Source: Candidatus Gastranaerophilales bacterium (GTDB lineage Bacteria; Cyanobacteriota; Vampirovibrionia; Gastranaerophilales; Gastranaerophilaceae). From it: a stretch of DNA of 64,000 bases. Every line of letters starts with the position of its first letter. Position 1 is the first letter of the stretch. Of the stretch, positions 63,978 through 64,000 are shown in pieces. The stretch spans positions 46,125 to 110,124 of the forward strand of contig CALUTO010000004.1 of assembly GCA_944323735.1 (NCBI GenBank), given 5' to 3'. The notes below the pieces were generated by a model. The model had not been told where the DNA came from. It was given only the letters and a program-made list of their open reading frames with translations, and did no database searches. The translations under genes and the position numbers were made by a program.

Positions 63978-64000
63978 GTGATTCTATAAATCAGGGTTGC

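Overview
The window is a compact, AT-rich chromosomal segment of a Gram-negative-type bacterium. It holds about 55 protein genes, and I saw no rRNA, tRNA, CRISPR array, prophage or insertion sequence. Several genes point to a non-photosynthetic sister lineage of the Cyanobacteria (Melainabacteria/Vampirovibrionia, most like the gut order Gastranaerophilales). These are a Ycf23/DUF561 protein (4182-4943), a DprA-like protein of a type common in cyanobacteria (34582-35148), an OmpR-type regulator and kinase pair resembling RpaB/NblS, and many lineage-restricted secreted or acidic proteins. No photosynthesis gene is present. An outer-membrane efflux factor, an AsmA-like start and a TolC-type export system indicate two membranes. 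This placement is inference from protein resemblance, not from a search.

Layout. 1-5 kb: start of an AsmA-like gene, a small exported protein, an acyl-CoA thioesterase, gyrA and ycf23. 5-11.5 kb: a GT-C membrane glycosyltransferase, then a minus-strand run of a PLP decarboxylase, a GT2 enzyme with a C-terminal cysteine cluster, and dprA. 11.6-17 kb: ligA (whose only sensible start codon is ATA), two small envelope genes, then a HisC-HAD fusion overlapping hisB. 17-22 kb: three exported proteins, two of them tandem paralogues with a TolC-like helical half, then marC and nadA. 22-29.5 kb: a 1428-residue GH13 protein with an internal helical-repeat insertion, an L-asparaginase, and unknown lineage proteins. 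29.7-38.8 kb: gatA, a TPR/NHL protein, a two-component system, the SLOG protein, a PcrA/UvrD helicase, a metalloprotease and a 47-residue gene. 39-46.7 kb: a Pro/Glu/Thr-rich protein, gpmI, and a MarR-controlled divergent EmrAB/OMF tripartite efflux locus. 46.8-53.8 kb: queA, asd, aspS, a NUDIX hydrolase, a beta-lactamase-fold protein and oppF. 54-61.6 kb: unknown lineage proteins, dut, serB and a SulP transporter. 61.7-63.9 kb: acsD and acsC, the two subunits of the corrinoid iron-sulfur protein of the Wood-Ljungdahl pathway.

The most interesting non-coding signals are these. (i) Three copies of one operator core (TGTTATCATAATAACA), one in the marR/OMF divergent promoter region and two at the tail of the efflux operon, where they cover a minus-strand promoter that would make a ~110-nt RNA with a C-rich seed and its own terminator. 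(ii) A second candidate small RNA at about 53790-53876, with three ACGAG(G)AA repeats and sequence blocks shared with the 3' UTR at 40145-40189. (iii) A 3'-UTR element at 26470-26520 carrying an anti-Shine-Dalgarno-like CCTCCTTT next to a hairpin. (iv) A terminator overlapping a strong promoter just before acsD. (v) Several genes whose -10 box sits 6-8 nt before the start codon with no ribosome-binding site, suggesting leaderless mRNAs.

All promoter, operator and RNA calls were made by eye and are hypotheses. Family names rest on recognised motifs without database searches.
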